Of a DNA stretch of 64,000 nucleotides, positions 15,949 through 24,529 are shown piece after piece (positions within the stretch are counted from its first letter, which is position 1; each line of letters starts with the position of its first letter). Position numbers and translations under genes: made by a program. Under the pieces are notes generated by a model. The model made no database searches. It was given only the letters and a program-made list of their open reading frames with translations, and was not told the origin of the DNA. The stretch lies in NCBI GenBank assembly GCA_934539245.1, contig CAKTCK010000008.1, positions 6,785 through 70,784 of the forward strand. The letters are read 5' to 3'. Source of the stretch: an uncultured Faecalibacterium sp. (GTDB taxonomy: Bacteria; Bacillota; Clostridia; Oscillospirales; Ruminococcaceae).

Positions 15949-18702
15949 ATGGCACACTATCCCGGTTATACCGTCCTGCGCACCGAGGACTGCCCCGAGC
16001 AGCACGGTACCTTGACCCTGCTCACCCATGACGTCAGCGGCGCAGCCGTGCTGCTGGTGGAAAATGAGGACATCAACAAGGCCTTCGGCATCGGCTTCGG
16101 CACCTTTCCGTCCGATGACACCGGCGTGTTCCACATTCTTGAACATTCCGTGCTGGCGGGCAGCGAAAAATACCCGGTCAGCTCCCCCTTTGTGCAGCTG
16201 CTCAAAAGCAGCATGGCGTCCTTCCTCAATGCAATGACCTTCCCGGACAAGACGGTCTATCCCTTTGCCACCCCCAACGAGACCGATTTCTGCAACCTGA
16301 TGGACGTCTACCTGAACGCGGTGTTCTGCCCGCTGGCGATGGTTGACTCTGCCGTGTTCGAGCAGGAGGGCTGGCACCGGGACGCAGACGGCACGGTCAG
16401 CGGCGTGGTCTACAACGAGATGCAGGGTGCGCTGGCTTCCCCGGATGCCCAGCTGCAAAATGCCCTGCAGCGGGCCATGTTCCCGGATACCGCCTACGGC
16501 TTTGTGTCCGGCGGCGACCCGGCGTCCATCCCCGCCCTGACCTACGAGAAATACCAGCGGGTGTACCGCCGCCATTACAGCGCCGACAACTGCTGCATTA
16601 CCCTGTACGGCAAGATGGACATGGCCGACAAGCTGGCGCGGCTGGATAAGGACTACCTGTCCAAGATGCCCAAGGCTGCTGCCCGTCCCCGCCTGACCAT
16701 GCAGGACGAGCAGCCCGGCGCGTTCGTGGAGCTGCCCTACTACACCGACCAGCCCAAGCCGGACGAGGTGCAGTGCGCGCTGGCATGGTACACCGGCGCA
16801 TTTGCCGACCGGGAGCGGCAGCTGGGCGTGGAGATCCTGCTAGGTGCATTGCTGAGCACCAACAGCTCCCCCCTCAAGGCCGCGCTGCTGGCCGAGCAGC
16901 TGGGCGCAGATATCGACATCGGCTTTGACGACAGCACCCTGCAGCCCACCTTGGAGCTGCTGCTGCGCGGTGCTACGGCAGATTCTGCCCGCAAGTTTGC
17001 CCCCGCTGTGCGCAAGGCAGTGGACGAGCTGCTAAAGACCGGCATTCCCCACGACCTGTTGCTGGCGGCTTTGAACGAGGCAGAGTTTGCTTCGCTGGAG
17101 CGTCCGGGCAGTCTGCCGGACGGCGTGCTGGACGCCATCAACGCCGCCACCGGCTGGCTGCACACCGGCGATGCCGCCCTGCTGCTGCACACCGATAAGC
17201 TCTTCGCTGCCCTGCGCAGCAAGCTGGAAGAGGGCTGGTTCGACACCCTGCTGCGGGAGCTGTTTGCCCCCGCCCCGGTGCAGGTGATGCAGATCCCCAC
17301 CGCCCCCAAGACCGAGGACGCTGCCGCCCCGGTGCGCACCGATGGCAAGCTGGTGCTGGAGCACCCCCTTACCGCCGCCGACCTTGGCGCGGGCGATGCC
17401 GCCCCGCAGGGCAGCGCAGAACAGCTGGCCGCTGCCACCCTGCTGCGCCACCCCTCTGCCGGCAGCCTATACCTGAATTTCTACTATGATCTGGGCAGCA
17501 TCACCCCGGAGGAGCTGCAATACCTGAACCTGCTCACCGATGTGCTGGACGAGCTGGATACCCCCGCCCACACCGCCCAGCAGCTGAACACCCTGCGCAG
17601 CACATGGCTGGGCGACAGCCGCGCCCAGCTGGATCTCTGGACCGGGCGGCAGGAGGGTTCACCCTGCCACGCAAAGCTTTCCCTCTGCCTGAGCCTGCTG
17701 GAGCGCAGCCTGGAAAAGGCGGTGGAGATCGGCGGCGAGTGGCTGTACGATACCGTCCTTACCGGCGCTGTCGCCGAGGCGGCCTATGCCCGGGTGGTCA
17801 GCCAGCTGAAATTGCACATGGAGCAGCTGTTCATCCAGCAGGGCAACGAGTTTGCTTCCACCCGCGCCCGTGCCCATTATTATGTAGAAGGCGCTGCGGA
17901 CGAAGCCTGCACCGGTGTGAGCTACTACCACTTCCTGTGCGGTCTGCTGGAAAAGGCCGACTGGACGGCACTGGGCACAAAGCTGGACGCCCTGCGCCGC
18001 CGGGTGCTGCAAAACGCCGCTCTGACCGTCAGCCTGCACGGCACCGAGGACGCACTGGAAAAGCTGCGCACCCTGCTGCCGGAAAGCCGCTTTGCTGCTG
18101 CGCAGCGCACCCCGGCGCAGCCCTACACCCAGCCCCTGACACCCCCGGTGAACGAAGCCTTTATCATTGACGGCGGTGTGAACTACGATGTGCTGGCATG
18201 GCCCATGCCCCGGGACAGCCGCCGCCGGGTGCTGGCACGGGTGATGAGCTACGAGTACCTGTGGCACACCATCCGGGAGGTGGGCGGTGCCTACGGCACC
18301 GGAATGCTCTGTGCAGACGGCATCGAGTTTTTGTACACCTACCGGGACCCCCACCTGCGGGAAAGCTACGAAACCTTTGCAAACGCCCCCGCCGCCCTTG
18401 CCGCCCGGGATTACACCGCCCGGGATCTGGACGAGTTCATCGTGGGCACCGCCGCCAAGCTGGACACGCCCCGCAAGGCGCGTGCCGCCGCACGGGAGCT
18501 GGATCACCGGTACTTCTGCGGCATCACGGACGAGATGCGCGCCGCCGACCGCAAGGCGCTGTGCAGCGTGGACGCCGCCCTGCTGAAAGAGCAGGCCGCC
18601 GCGCTGTCCGACGTGCTGTCCGGCGGCGTGCGGGTGGCCTTTGGCAGCAAGGACGCCGTGGAAGCCGCGAAGGATCTGTTTGACCGGATAGAAACGCTGT
18701 AA
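15949..18702 (+). CDS. M16C family zinc metallopeptidase (presequence-protease type)
   Basis: A 917-residue peptidase of the insulinase superfamily. The inverted zinc motif HILEH lies at residues 62-66 within GVFHILEHSVLAGSEKYP, typical of the PreP-like M16C branch, and the downstream glutamate ligand is in NEMQGAL. The length fits a single chain with four homologous domains that enclose small unfolded peptides. No signal peptide is present, so it probably degrades peptides in the cytoplasm. AAAGGAG precedes the ATG. A member of the intergenic repeat family with a terminator follows the stop. Confidence 0.9.
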   Translation: MAHYPGYTVLRTEDCPEQHGTLTLLTHDVSGAAVLLVENEDINKAFGIGFGTFPSDDTGVFHILEHSVLAGSEKYPVSSPFVQLLKSSMASFLNAMTFPDKTVYPFATPNETDFCNLMDVYLNAVFCPLAMVDSAVFEQEGWHRDADGTVSGVVYNEMQGALASPDAQLQNALQRAMFPDTAYGFVSGGDPASIPALTYEKYQRVYRRHYSADNCCITLYGKMDMADKLARLDKDYLSKMPKAAARPRLTMQDEQPGAFVELPYYTDQPKPDEVQCALAWYTGAFADRERQLGVEILLGALLSTNSSPLKAALLAEQLGADIDIGFDDSTLQPTLELLLRGATADSARKFAPAVRKAVDELLKTGIPHDLLLAALNEAEFASLERPGSLPDGVLDAINAATGWLHTGDAALLLHTDKLFAALRSKLEEGWFDTLLRELFAPAPVQVMQIPTAPKTEDAAAPVRTDGKLVLEHPLTAADLGAGDAAPQGSAEQLAAATLLRHPSAGSLYLNFYYDLGSITPEELQYLNLLTDVLDELDTPAHTAQQLNTLRSTWLGDSRAQLDLWTGRQEGSPCHAKLSLCLSLLERSLEKAVEIGGEWLYDTVLTGAVAEAAYARVVSQLKLHMEQLFIQQGNEFASTRARAHYYVEGAADEACTGVSYYHFLCGLLEKADWTALGTKLDALRRRVLQNAALTVSLHGTEDALEKLRTLLPESRFAAAQRTPAQPYTQPLTPPVNEAFIIDGGVNYDVLAWPMPRDSRRRVLARVMSYEYLWHTIREVGGAYGTGMLCADGIEFLYTYRDPHLRESYETFANAPAALAARDYTARDLDEFIVGTAAKLDTPRKARAAARELDHRYFCGITDEMRAADRKALCSVDAALLKEQAAALSDVLSGGVRVAFGSKDAVEAAKDLFDRIETL

Positions 18703-18720
18703 GCGCTGCCCACAGGCTGG

Positions 18721-18863
18721 ACGATTTTGAATGCGCTCCGCGTTTGCTTTGCGCATATTCAGCGGAAATATTATTTTAAATTTTGGGTTTCTGAAAAGTC
18801 TGCGGACTTTTCAGAAACCCTTTTTTCACGAGAGGGGTCGTAACGGCAAACGGCAGCTGCCGT
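18721..18863 (+). repeat. Structured 3'-UTR repeat, copy A1
   Basis: Begins 18 bases after the M16 stop. Helix 1 is ATGCGC (18731-18736) with GCGCAT (18751-18756). Helix 2 is TCCGC (18737-18741) with GCGGA (18762-18766). The order a-b-a'-b' is crossed. A perfect hairpin, GGGTTTCTGAAAAGTC (18785-18800) with its complement (18805-18820), follows with six T residues, then CACGAGAGGGGTCG and GGCAGCTGCC, both shared with copy A3. The copy is on the sense strand of the upstream gene. Confidence 0.8.
18785..18826 (+). terminator. Terminator within repeat copy A1
   Basis: A 16-base-pair perfect stem with loop TGCG is followed by TTTTTT. It would end the transcript of the coiled-coil/M16 pair. Confidence 0.85.
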
Positions 18864-18952
18864 GACTGGGCGAGTTTTTCCACAAACACTTTTTCTGCAC
18901 AAATCACCTGCATTCCGTCCAAATTACTAAAAAATTCCAGATTTTTTGTCAG

Positions 18953-18997
18953 ATAAGTCATACTTATTTAAGAAAATTTGAACAAATTGCGAAATTT
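18953..18997. promoter_or_regulatory. Two palindromes upstream of the purine permease
   Basis: ATAAGT-CAT-ACTTAT at 18953-18967 and ACAAATT-GCGA-AATTTGT at about 18979-18996 are perfect inverted repeats in an AT-rich stretch where the permease promoter should lie. They may be operators. No regulator is assigned and no clean promoter hexamers could be fixed. Confidence 0.35.
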
Positions 18998-19054
18998 GTG
19001 TGTTTCCAGTGTGGACAAAAACGTTTTCAACTGATAAAATGGGAGTTGTTCTTT

Positions 19055-19086
19055 CTCCGCCGTCCGCAACCGGCGGAGTGTTTTAT
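19055..19086 (+). terminator. Leader hairpin before the purine permease
   Basis: CTCCGCC at 19055-19061 pairs with GGCGGAG at 19072-19078, followed by TGTTTTATT. It lies 20 bases before the permease ATG and would act in the mRNA leader, possibly as an attenuator. No purine riboswitch core was recognised upstream. Confidence 0.5.
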
Positions 19087-19105
19087 TGGAAGCAGGAGGT
19101 TTCTC

Positions 19106-20476
19106 ATGTTAGAAAAATTCTTTCACCTGAAAGAAAACCACACCGATGTAAAGACCGAGATCATGGCCGGTATCACTACCTTCATGACCATGGCTTACAT
19201 CCTTGCCGTCAACCCCAACATCCTGTCCGCTGCGGGCATGGATTCCAAGGCTGTGCTGATCGCCACCGCGCTGGCATCCTTCATTGCCACCGCACTGATG
19301 GCTGTGCTGGCCAACTACCCCTTTGCACTGGCTCCCGGCATGGGCCTGAATGCCTACTTTGCCTACACGGTCGTGCTGACCATGGGCTACAGCTGGCAGC
19401 TGGCTCTGATGGCCGTCTTTGTTGAGGGCATCATCTTCATCGCGCTGTCCCTGACCAATGTGCGCGAGGGCATCTTCAACGCCATTCCCATGACCCTGAA
19501 GAGCGCTGTCAGCGTGGGCATCGGCCTGTTCGTGGCCTTTGTCGGCCTGCAGAACGCCAAGCTGATCGTCAACAGCGATTCTACGCTGGTCACCTACCAG
19601 CACTTCAAGGGTGCAACCTTCCACAGCGTTGGCGTGGGCGCTATTCTGGCTCTGCTGGGCGTGGTCATTACCGCCATCCTGCTGGTCAAAAAGGTCAAGG
19701 GCGGCATCCTGTACGGCATCCTGATCACCTGGCTGCTGGGCATCGTGTGCGAGCTGACCGGCATTTACATCCCCGATGTGGAAGCCGGCATGTACTCTGT
19801 CATCCCCACCGCTTTTGTCAGCTTCGACTTCTCCGCACTGGGCGAGACCTTTGGTCAGGTGTTCAAGACCGACTTCTCTGGCGTCGGCCTGCTGAACTTC
19901 TTCGCTGTGATGTTCTCCTTCCTGTTCGTGGACCTGTTCGACACGCTGGGCACCCTGATCGGCGTGGCCTCCAAGGCTGATATGCTGGATGAGGATGGCC
20001 GCCTGCCCCGCATCAAGGGCGCACTGATGGCAGACTCCATCGGCACCTGCGTGGGCGCTGTGCTGGGCACTTCCACCACCACCACCTTCGTGGAAAGCGC
20101 CTCCGGCGTTACCGAGGGCGGCCGCACCGGTCTGACCGCTATGACCACCGGCGTGCTGTTTCTGCTGGCTACCATCTTCAGCCCGCTGTTCCTCACCATC
20201 CCCAGCTTTGCGACCGCTCCGGCTCTGATCATCGTGGGCTTCTACATGATGGGTTCCGCCGTCAAGATCGACTTCAATGATCCCAGCGAGGGCATCCCCG
20301 CCTTCCTGACCATTCTGGCTATGCCCACCGCTTACAGCATCTCCGAGGGTATCGCCATCGGCATCATCTCCTGGACCATCATCAATGTGATCACCGGCAA
20401 GGCCAAGGAGAAGAAGATCAGCCCGCTGATGTATGTGCTCACCGTGCTGTTCATCCTCAAGTATGTGTTCCTCTAA
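19106..20476 (+). CDS. NCS2 family purine permease (guanine/hypoxanthine type)
   Basis: A 456-residue membrane transporter of the AzgA/PbuG branch of NCS2, which takes up guanine, hypoxanthine or adenine by proton symport. The family opening ITTFMTMAYILAVNP is near residue 25, followed by FALAPGMGLNAYFAY and a late GTSTTTTFVESASGVTEGGRTG block that forms the substrate site. About twelve hydrophobic segments are present. The ATG at 19106 follows GCAGGAGG; the open frame from 18998 is only leader. The nearby upp gene (45924) also serves nucleobase salvage, but the exact purine is not determined. Confidence 0.9.
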   Translation: MLEKFFHLKENHTDVKTEIMAGITTFMTMAYILAVNPNILSAAGMDSKAVLIATALASFIATALMAVLANYPFALAPGMGLNAYFAYTVVLTMGYSWQLALMAVFVEGIIFIALSLTNVREGIFNAIPMTLKSAVSVGIGLFVAFVGLQNAKLIVNSDSTLVTYQHFKGATFHSVGVGAILALLGVVITAILLVKKVKGGILYGILITWLLGIVCELTGIYIPDVEAGMYSVIPTAFVSFDFSALGETFGQVFKTDFSGVGLLNFFAVMFSFLFVDLFDTLGTLIGVASKADMLDEDGRLPRIKGALMADSIGTCVGAVLGTSTTTTFVESASGVTEGGRTGLTAMTTGVLFLLATIFSPLFLTIPSFATAPALIIVGFYMMGSAVKIDFNDPSEGIPAFLTILAMPTAYSISEGIAIGIISWTIINVITGKAKEKKISPLMYVLTVLFILKYVFL

Positions 20477-20499
20477 TTCCCTGAGCGTATAAAAAGCCA

Positions 20500-20545
20500 A
20501 GCACCCCCTGCGGTCTGCCCGTACAGACCGCAGGGGGTGCTTTTA
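20500..20545. terminator. Bidirectional terminator
   Basis: AGCACCCCCTGCGGTCTG pairs perfectly with CAGACCGCAGGGGGTGCT around a six-base loop. TTTTA follows on the plus strand. It separates the plus-strand permease from the minus-strand genes that end at 20555. Confidence 0.9.
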
Positions 20546-20554
20546 TGCTTATCC

Positions 20555-20761
20555 TTATTTTTTCCGCGGATGGATGTGTACCTCCGGGATGGCTACATTG
20601 TCGTAATGGATGGGGCGGTCTGCCTCCGGGGTGCTGTCTGCCGCTTCGTGCCGCACCTTGCCGGTGTGCACTTCCGGCACCGCCACCGTTTCCTCCTGTC
20701 CGTTCTTTCTGCTCTGGCTCTTCTGCCGGAGCCAGTTTTTCAGCCGCTGATGGATGGCCAT
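20555..20761 (-). CDS. Small hypothetical protein with repeated PEVH motif
   Basis: A 68-residue protein downstream of gltS. The N-terminus is basic (MAIHQRLKNWLRQKSQSRK), and the second half is acidic and repeats a motif: VAVPEVHTG and VAIPEVHIHP, 22 residues apart. The ATG at 20761 follows AAGGAG. It has no signal peptide or membrane helix and no recognised family. Its position 58 bases after the gltS stop suggests it shares the gltS/TAXI transcript. Confidence 0.55.
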   Translation of the reverse strand: MAIHQRLKNWLRQKSQSRKNGQEETVAVPEVHTGKVRHEAADSTPEADRPIHYDNVAIPEVHIHPRKK

Positions 20762-20819
20762 AGCCTTTTTCTCCTTTCCAGCACGGAAGCTTTTCCCCTC
20801 CGTGCGCACACCGGACGTC

Positions 20820-22004
20820 TCAGATAAAGTTGATAAATACCGTGATCACCAGACTGTTCAGGAAGTCCGCAAACAGGCTGCCCACCAGCGGGATTAGCAG
20901 ATATGCCTTGACGGAAGGTGCATACCTGTCGCACACAGCCTGCATATTAGCCATAGCATTGGGGGTAGCGCCCATGCCAAAGCCACACAGACCCGAAACA
21001 ATGACCGCTGCATCGTAGTCCCTTCCCATCACGTTATACGCCACCACAATGACATACACGACCATGAACAACGTCTGCCCTGCCAGCAGGATGACCAGCG
21101 GCAGTGCCAGCTCTGCCAGCTGCCAGATCTTCAGGGTGATCATTGCCATGCCTAAGAACAGCGACAGGCAGATACCGCCAATATCGTTGATCTCACCCAT
21201 ATACACGGTGTAGCCGCCGCCGTACTCGCCCACATTGCGGATGATCGCCGCCGCGATCATGGCACCGATATAGATGGGAAAGGTCATGCCGGTCAGGGAC
21301 AGCAGCTTAGAAAGCACTGTGCCGATGCCCATGGCAAGGATCAGCTGAAAGCTGGCCGCAGGGTACATGCTGTGCCGCTCGTGCTTGATCTCCTCCTCCA
21401 CCAGCAGGCTGTCATCCTCCGACACCGCAGTGTCCAGCAGATGATGCCGCTCAATGAGCATTTTGCCAATGGGGCCGCCCATCATGCTGCCCGCGATCAG
21501 ACCATAGGTCGCGGCGGCGGTGCATAAGGTGGTAGCGCCCCGGATGCCAAAATCCTCCAGTACCGGGCCAAAGGCACCCGCCGTGCCGTGGCCGCCCACC
21601 ATAGGAATAGAGCCGGTGCACAGACCTACCAGCGGGTCTATCTGCAGCAGGCTTGCCAGCCCCACTGCAATAAAGTTCTGGCTGACGATCAGCACGATGA
21701 CCACACCCAGAAATACGATCATCGCCCTGCCGCCGCTTTTCAGCACCTTCAGATTTGCCTGAAAGCCTACCGAGGTGAAGAACATCACCATGCAGACTTC
21801 CTTGAGGATGTCGTCAAAGGCGAACTCCGCCACGCCGGTAACGTAGCACACACAGGTAAAAATGGCGAACAGCACGCCGCCGATGACCGGAGCCGGGATG
21901 CAGAATTTTTCCAGCATCCGCACCCGCTCCCGCAAAAATTTGCCCAGCAGCAGCACCAGCACCGAGAGTGCCAGTGTCTGATACATATCCAGTTCTATTT
22001 TCAT
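20820..22004 (-). CDS. gltS: Sodium/glutamate symporter
   Basis: A 394-residue multi-spanning transporter of the GltS family, which imports glutamate with sodium. The N-terminal LALSVLVLLLGKFLRERV and PAPVIGGVLFAIFTC blocks and the GSIPMVGGHGTAGAFGP re-entrant loop are typical. Two homologous halves of five helices each can be made out. It is 37 bases downstream of a gene for a TAXI-type solute-binding lipoprotein, an unusual partner because GltS normally works without a binding protein. The ribosome site upstream of ATG 22004 is weak (GGGAAAG). Confidence 0.92.
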   Translation of the reverse strand: MKIELDMYQTLALSVLVLLLGKFLRERVRMLEKFCIPAPVIGGVLFAIFTCVCYVTGVAEFAFDDILKEVCMVMFFTSVGFQANLKVLKSGGRAMIVFLGVVIVLIVSQNFIAVGLASLLQIDPLVGLCTGSIPMVGGHGTAGAFGPVLEDFGIRGATTLCTAAATYGLIAGSMMGGPIGKMLIERHHLLDTAVSEDDSLLVEEEIKHERHSMYPAASFQLILAMGIGTVLSKLLSLTGMTFPIYIGAMIAAAIIRNVGEYGGGYTVYMGEINDIGGICLSLFLGMAMITLKIWQLAELALPLVILLAGQTLFMVVYVIVVAYNVMGRDYDAAVIVSGLCGFGMGATPNAMANMQAVCDRYAPSVKAYLLIPLVGSLFADFLNSLVITVFINFI

Positions 22005-22041
22005 ATCGTCTTTCTTTCCCTCTGTTTCCCGGCAGCACCCA

Positions 22042-23010
22042 TCAGGATTCCACCGTGATGCCTGCCGTCTTATAGTAGGCAGCAGCCCCCTTGTGGAACG
22101 GGATGCCCACGCCCTCGGTTGCCTCGGCCTCGGTATCCAGCCGGATGCCCAGCTGCGCGCTCAGGCTTTCGCGCCCATCGAACAGCAGCTTTGTCAGCTG
22201 CTCCACCTGCTTTTCCGGCAGCGCCGCACTGGCCAGCAGCACCGCTTTTACGCCCACGGTCTGCACCTCCTCTTCCTGTCCGGGGTAGGTGCCCGCCGGA
22301 ATGGTGCAGACGCTGTAACTGCTGCAGCTGTCCTGCAGGCGCTTTGCAGCCGCACCGTCCACACACAGCAGCCGGATGCCGCAGTCCTCCGCCAGCGCGG
22401 TCACCACCGCACTGGGCGCACCGGCAGTAATGAACATGGCATCGATTCTGCCCGCCTTCAGCTGCGCAGCGGCATCCTCGTAATTCAGGTTGATGGTCTC
22501 TACCAGTTTTTCATTCAAACCGTAGGCAGACAAGATCTGCCATGCGTTCTGCTCCGAGCCGGACTCCTCCGCGCCGATACTCACCGTTTTACCCTGCAAT
22601 TCTTCTACGGACTGGATATCCGAATCCGCCCGCACGATCACCTGACAGGCCTCGGTATACAGTGCAGCGACCGCACAGAATTTGTTTTCCATCTCCTCAT
22701 CCTGAAAAATACCGCTCTGCTCGTAGGCATCCTGCACAAGGTCTGCCTGTGCCACCGCCAGCTGCAGGTAATCCCCCATCAGCAGACGCAGATTTGCCGC
22801 AGACCCGGCGGTGTTCTTCAGCTCCACAGCGCCATTCCCGCTGTCATTTTCCAGCGCAGCAAAACCTTCGCCAAAGGCGTGATATACGCCGCCCTCTCCG
22901 GCTACGCCCATGCGCATCCGCCGGGCAGTACCGGCAGACGCGCAGCCCGCCAGCAGCAGCGCCGCCAGCATAATTCCTGCCAGCAGCACCGCAATTCCTC
23001 TGTGTTTCAA
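22042..23010 (-). CDS. TAXI family (TRAP-type) solute-binding lipoprotein
   Basis: A 322-residue extracytoplasmic binding protein of the TAXI family. The start is placed at TTG 23010, giving MKHRGIAVLLAGIMLAALLL with lipobox LAGC and Cys23; GTG at 23019 is the alternative. Family blocks include GEGGVYHAFGEGFA, SAANLRLLMGDYLQLAVAQ, GKTVSIGAEESGSEQNA and DAMFITAGAPSAVV. TAXI proteins usually deliver organic acids or amino acids to a DctQM-type TRAP permease. No such permease is in the window; the next gene is gltS. Glutamate or a similar dicarboxylate is therefore a plausible ligand, by inference. Confidence 0.85.
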   Translation of the reverse strand: MKHRGIAVLLAGIMLAALLLAGCASAGTARRMRMGVAGEGGVYHAFGEGFAALENDSGNGAVELKNTAGSAANLRLLMGDYLQLAVAQADLVQDAYEQSGIFQDEEMENKFCAVAALYTEACQVIVRADSDIQSVEELQGKTVSIGAEESGSEQNAWQILSAYGLNEKLVETINLNYEDAAAQLKAGRIDAMFITAGAPSAVVTALAEDCGIRLLCVDGAAAKRLQDSCSSYSVCTIPAGTYPGQEEEVQTVGVKAVLLASAALPEKQVEQLTKLLFDGRESLSAQLGIRLDTEAEATEGVGIPFHKGAAAYYKTAGITVES

Positions 23011-23065
23011 TAGATACACCCCGCATTCTCTCTGCCGCCGCAGTGCAGCAGATGATTTTTCTTCA

Positions 23066-23094
23066 ATTATAAGCAAGTCAAAGGTGAAAATCAA
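23066..23094 (-). promoter_or_regulatory. Promoter of the TAXI-gltS operon
   Basis: On the minus strand TTGATT (23089-23094) and TATAAT (23066-23071) are separated by 17 bases, about 55 bases before the proposed start. Confidence 0.65.
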
Positions 23095-23146
23095 TCACCT
23101 GTTTTTATTTTTTCCGAAAAAGCTTCTGTTTTGTGCCGCCTGCAGC

Positions 23147-23187
23147 AAAAAAGGACCGCTACACCAGATGCCGTGCAGCAGTCCTTT
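23147..23187 (-). terminator. Terminator after the MFS transporter gene
   Basis: On the minus strand AAAGGACTGCT pairs with AGCGGTCCTTT (one mismatch), then T residues and GC. It lies 42 bases after the stop at 23229. Confidence 0.75.
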
Positions 23188-23228
23188 GTATCGTTATAAA
23201 GGGCATTTCAGCGGTTCGCCGCGACGGC

Positions 23229-24485
23229 TCAGACCTGCTTTGTCTCTTCTGCCCGGGTGGAAATACCGAACAGCACAAAGCCGATGACGAACAGGATGGC
23301 AATGGAGCCAACGCCCACGTTGGCGCTGCCGGTCAGCTGGCTGCCCACGCTGACGATCATAGTGCCAAGGAAGGAGGCGCCCTTGCCGCAGATGTCGAAC
23401 AGGCCAAAGTATTCGCCAGATTTTTCCTGCGGGATGATCTTGGCAAAGTGGCTGCGGCTCAGCGCCTGCACGCCGCCCTGGAACATCCCCACCACCACGG
23501 CCAGCACCCAGAACTGCCACTGGCTCTTCAGGAAGAAGGCAAAGACGGCAATGCCGGTATAGGCCGCGATGCACACCGGGATCAGGGTCTTGGATTCATA
23601 TTTCTGGCTCAGGCGGCCGAAGATCAGCGCCGAGGGGAAGGCCACGATCTGGGTGACCAGCAGTGCCAGCAGCAGACCGGTGGTGTCCAGTCCCAGTGCC
23701 GTGCCGTAGGCGGTTGCCATATCAATGATGGTATACACGCCGTCGATGTAGCAGAAGAAGGCCAGCAGGAACCAGAACACCTGCTTGTCCTGCGGCAGGT
23801 GCTTCAGGGTCTGCCCGATGCGCACAAAGCTCTGGCGGATGGCGTGCTGCTCCACCTCCACATAGTTGATCTGGCGGTACTTTTTCAGCAGCGGCAGGGT
23901 GACCACCAGCCACCACACGGCGGTAATGACCAGCGCGATGGACAAAGCAGTCATCTGGCTGAGCCCCACTGCGCTGCTGCCCAGCACCAGCGCCAGACAG
24001 ACCACAAAGGGCACGCAGCTGCCGATATAGCCCCATGCGTACCCGCGGGAGGACACCATGTCCATCCGCTCCGGGGTAGTCACATCGCCCAGCATGGAAT
24101 CGTAAAACACCAGACTGCCGGAGTAGCCGATCTTGGCAATGATAAAAATGACCAGAAAGACCAGCCATGTGCCCGCCAGACCCATGGCGCAGCAGCCGAT
24201 GACGCCCACAAAAAGGCAGAGCATGAAGATGGGCTTTTTAAAGCCCTTGGTGTCGGCCAGCGTGCCCAGAATGGGGCCCAGAATGGCGGTGACCACCGTG
24301 ACGATGGAGCTTGCATAGCCCCAGTAGGCCAGATAGTCTACCTTGCTCACGCCGCCGGCCTCGGCCAGCGCATTGAAGAAGATGGGCACCAGCGTGGCGA
24401 TCATCAGCACAAAGGCCGAGTTGCCCACATCGTATAGGATCCATGCCCGCTCCAGCGGTGTAACCTTGAATTTTTCAGTTTTCAT
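23229..24485 (-). CDS. MFS transporter, UMF1/Atg22-like
   Basis: A 418-residue transporter with about twelve membrane segments. The N-terminus LERAWILYDVGNSAFVLMIA matches the UMF1/Atg22-like family, where the WxxYDxGNSAF motif opens helix 1. Further blocks are GSLVFYDSMLGDVTTPERMD and ALSRSHFAKIIPQEKSGEYF, the second being the conserved loop before helix 10. Substrates of bacterial members are unknown; eukaryotic Atg22 exports amino acids from the vacuole. The ATG at 24485 is preferred to a frame opening at 24674, since the extra residues are upstream gene shadow. It lies 44 bases after the phospholipase-like gene. Confidence 0.88.
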   Translation of the reverse strand: MKTEKFKVTPLERAWILYDVGNSAFVLMIATLVPIFFNALAEAGGVSKVDYLAYWGYASSIVTVVTAILGPILGTLADTKGFKKPIFMLCLFVGVIGCCAMGLAGTWLVFLVIFIIAKIGYSGSLVFYDSMLGDVTTPERMDMVSSRGYAWGYIGSCVPFVVCLALVLGSSAVGLSQMTALSIALVITAVWWLVVTLPLLKKYRQINYVEVEQHAIRQSFVRIGQTLKHLPQDKQVFWFLLAFFCYIDGVYTIIDMATAYGTALGLDTTGLLLALLVTQIVAFPSALIFGRLSQKYESKTLIPVCIAAYTGIAVFAFFLKSQWQFWVLAVVVGMFQGGVQALSRSHFAKIIPQEKSGEYFGLFDICGKGASFLGTMIVSVGSQLTGSANVGVGSIAILFVIGFVLFGISTRAEETKQV

Positions 24486-24529
24486 CGTATTTTCCCTTTT
24501 CCCCTTGCACCGCCGGGGCGGCGCGTTTT

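Noticed and set aside
18864-19105. Purine riboswitch ahead of the NCS2 permease
   Set aside because: The conserved three-way junction sequences of purine aptamers were not found; only a terminator-like hairpin is present.
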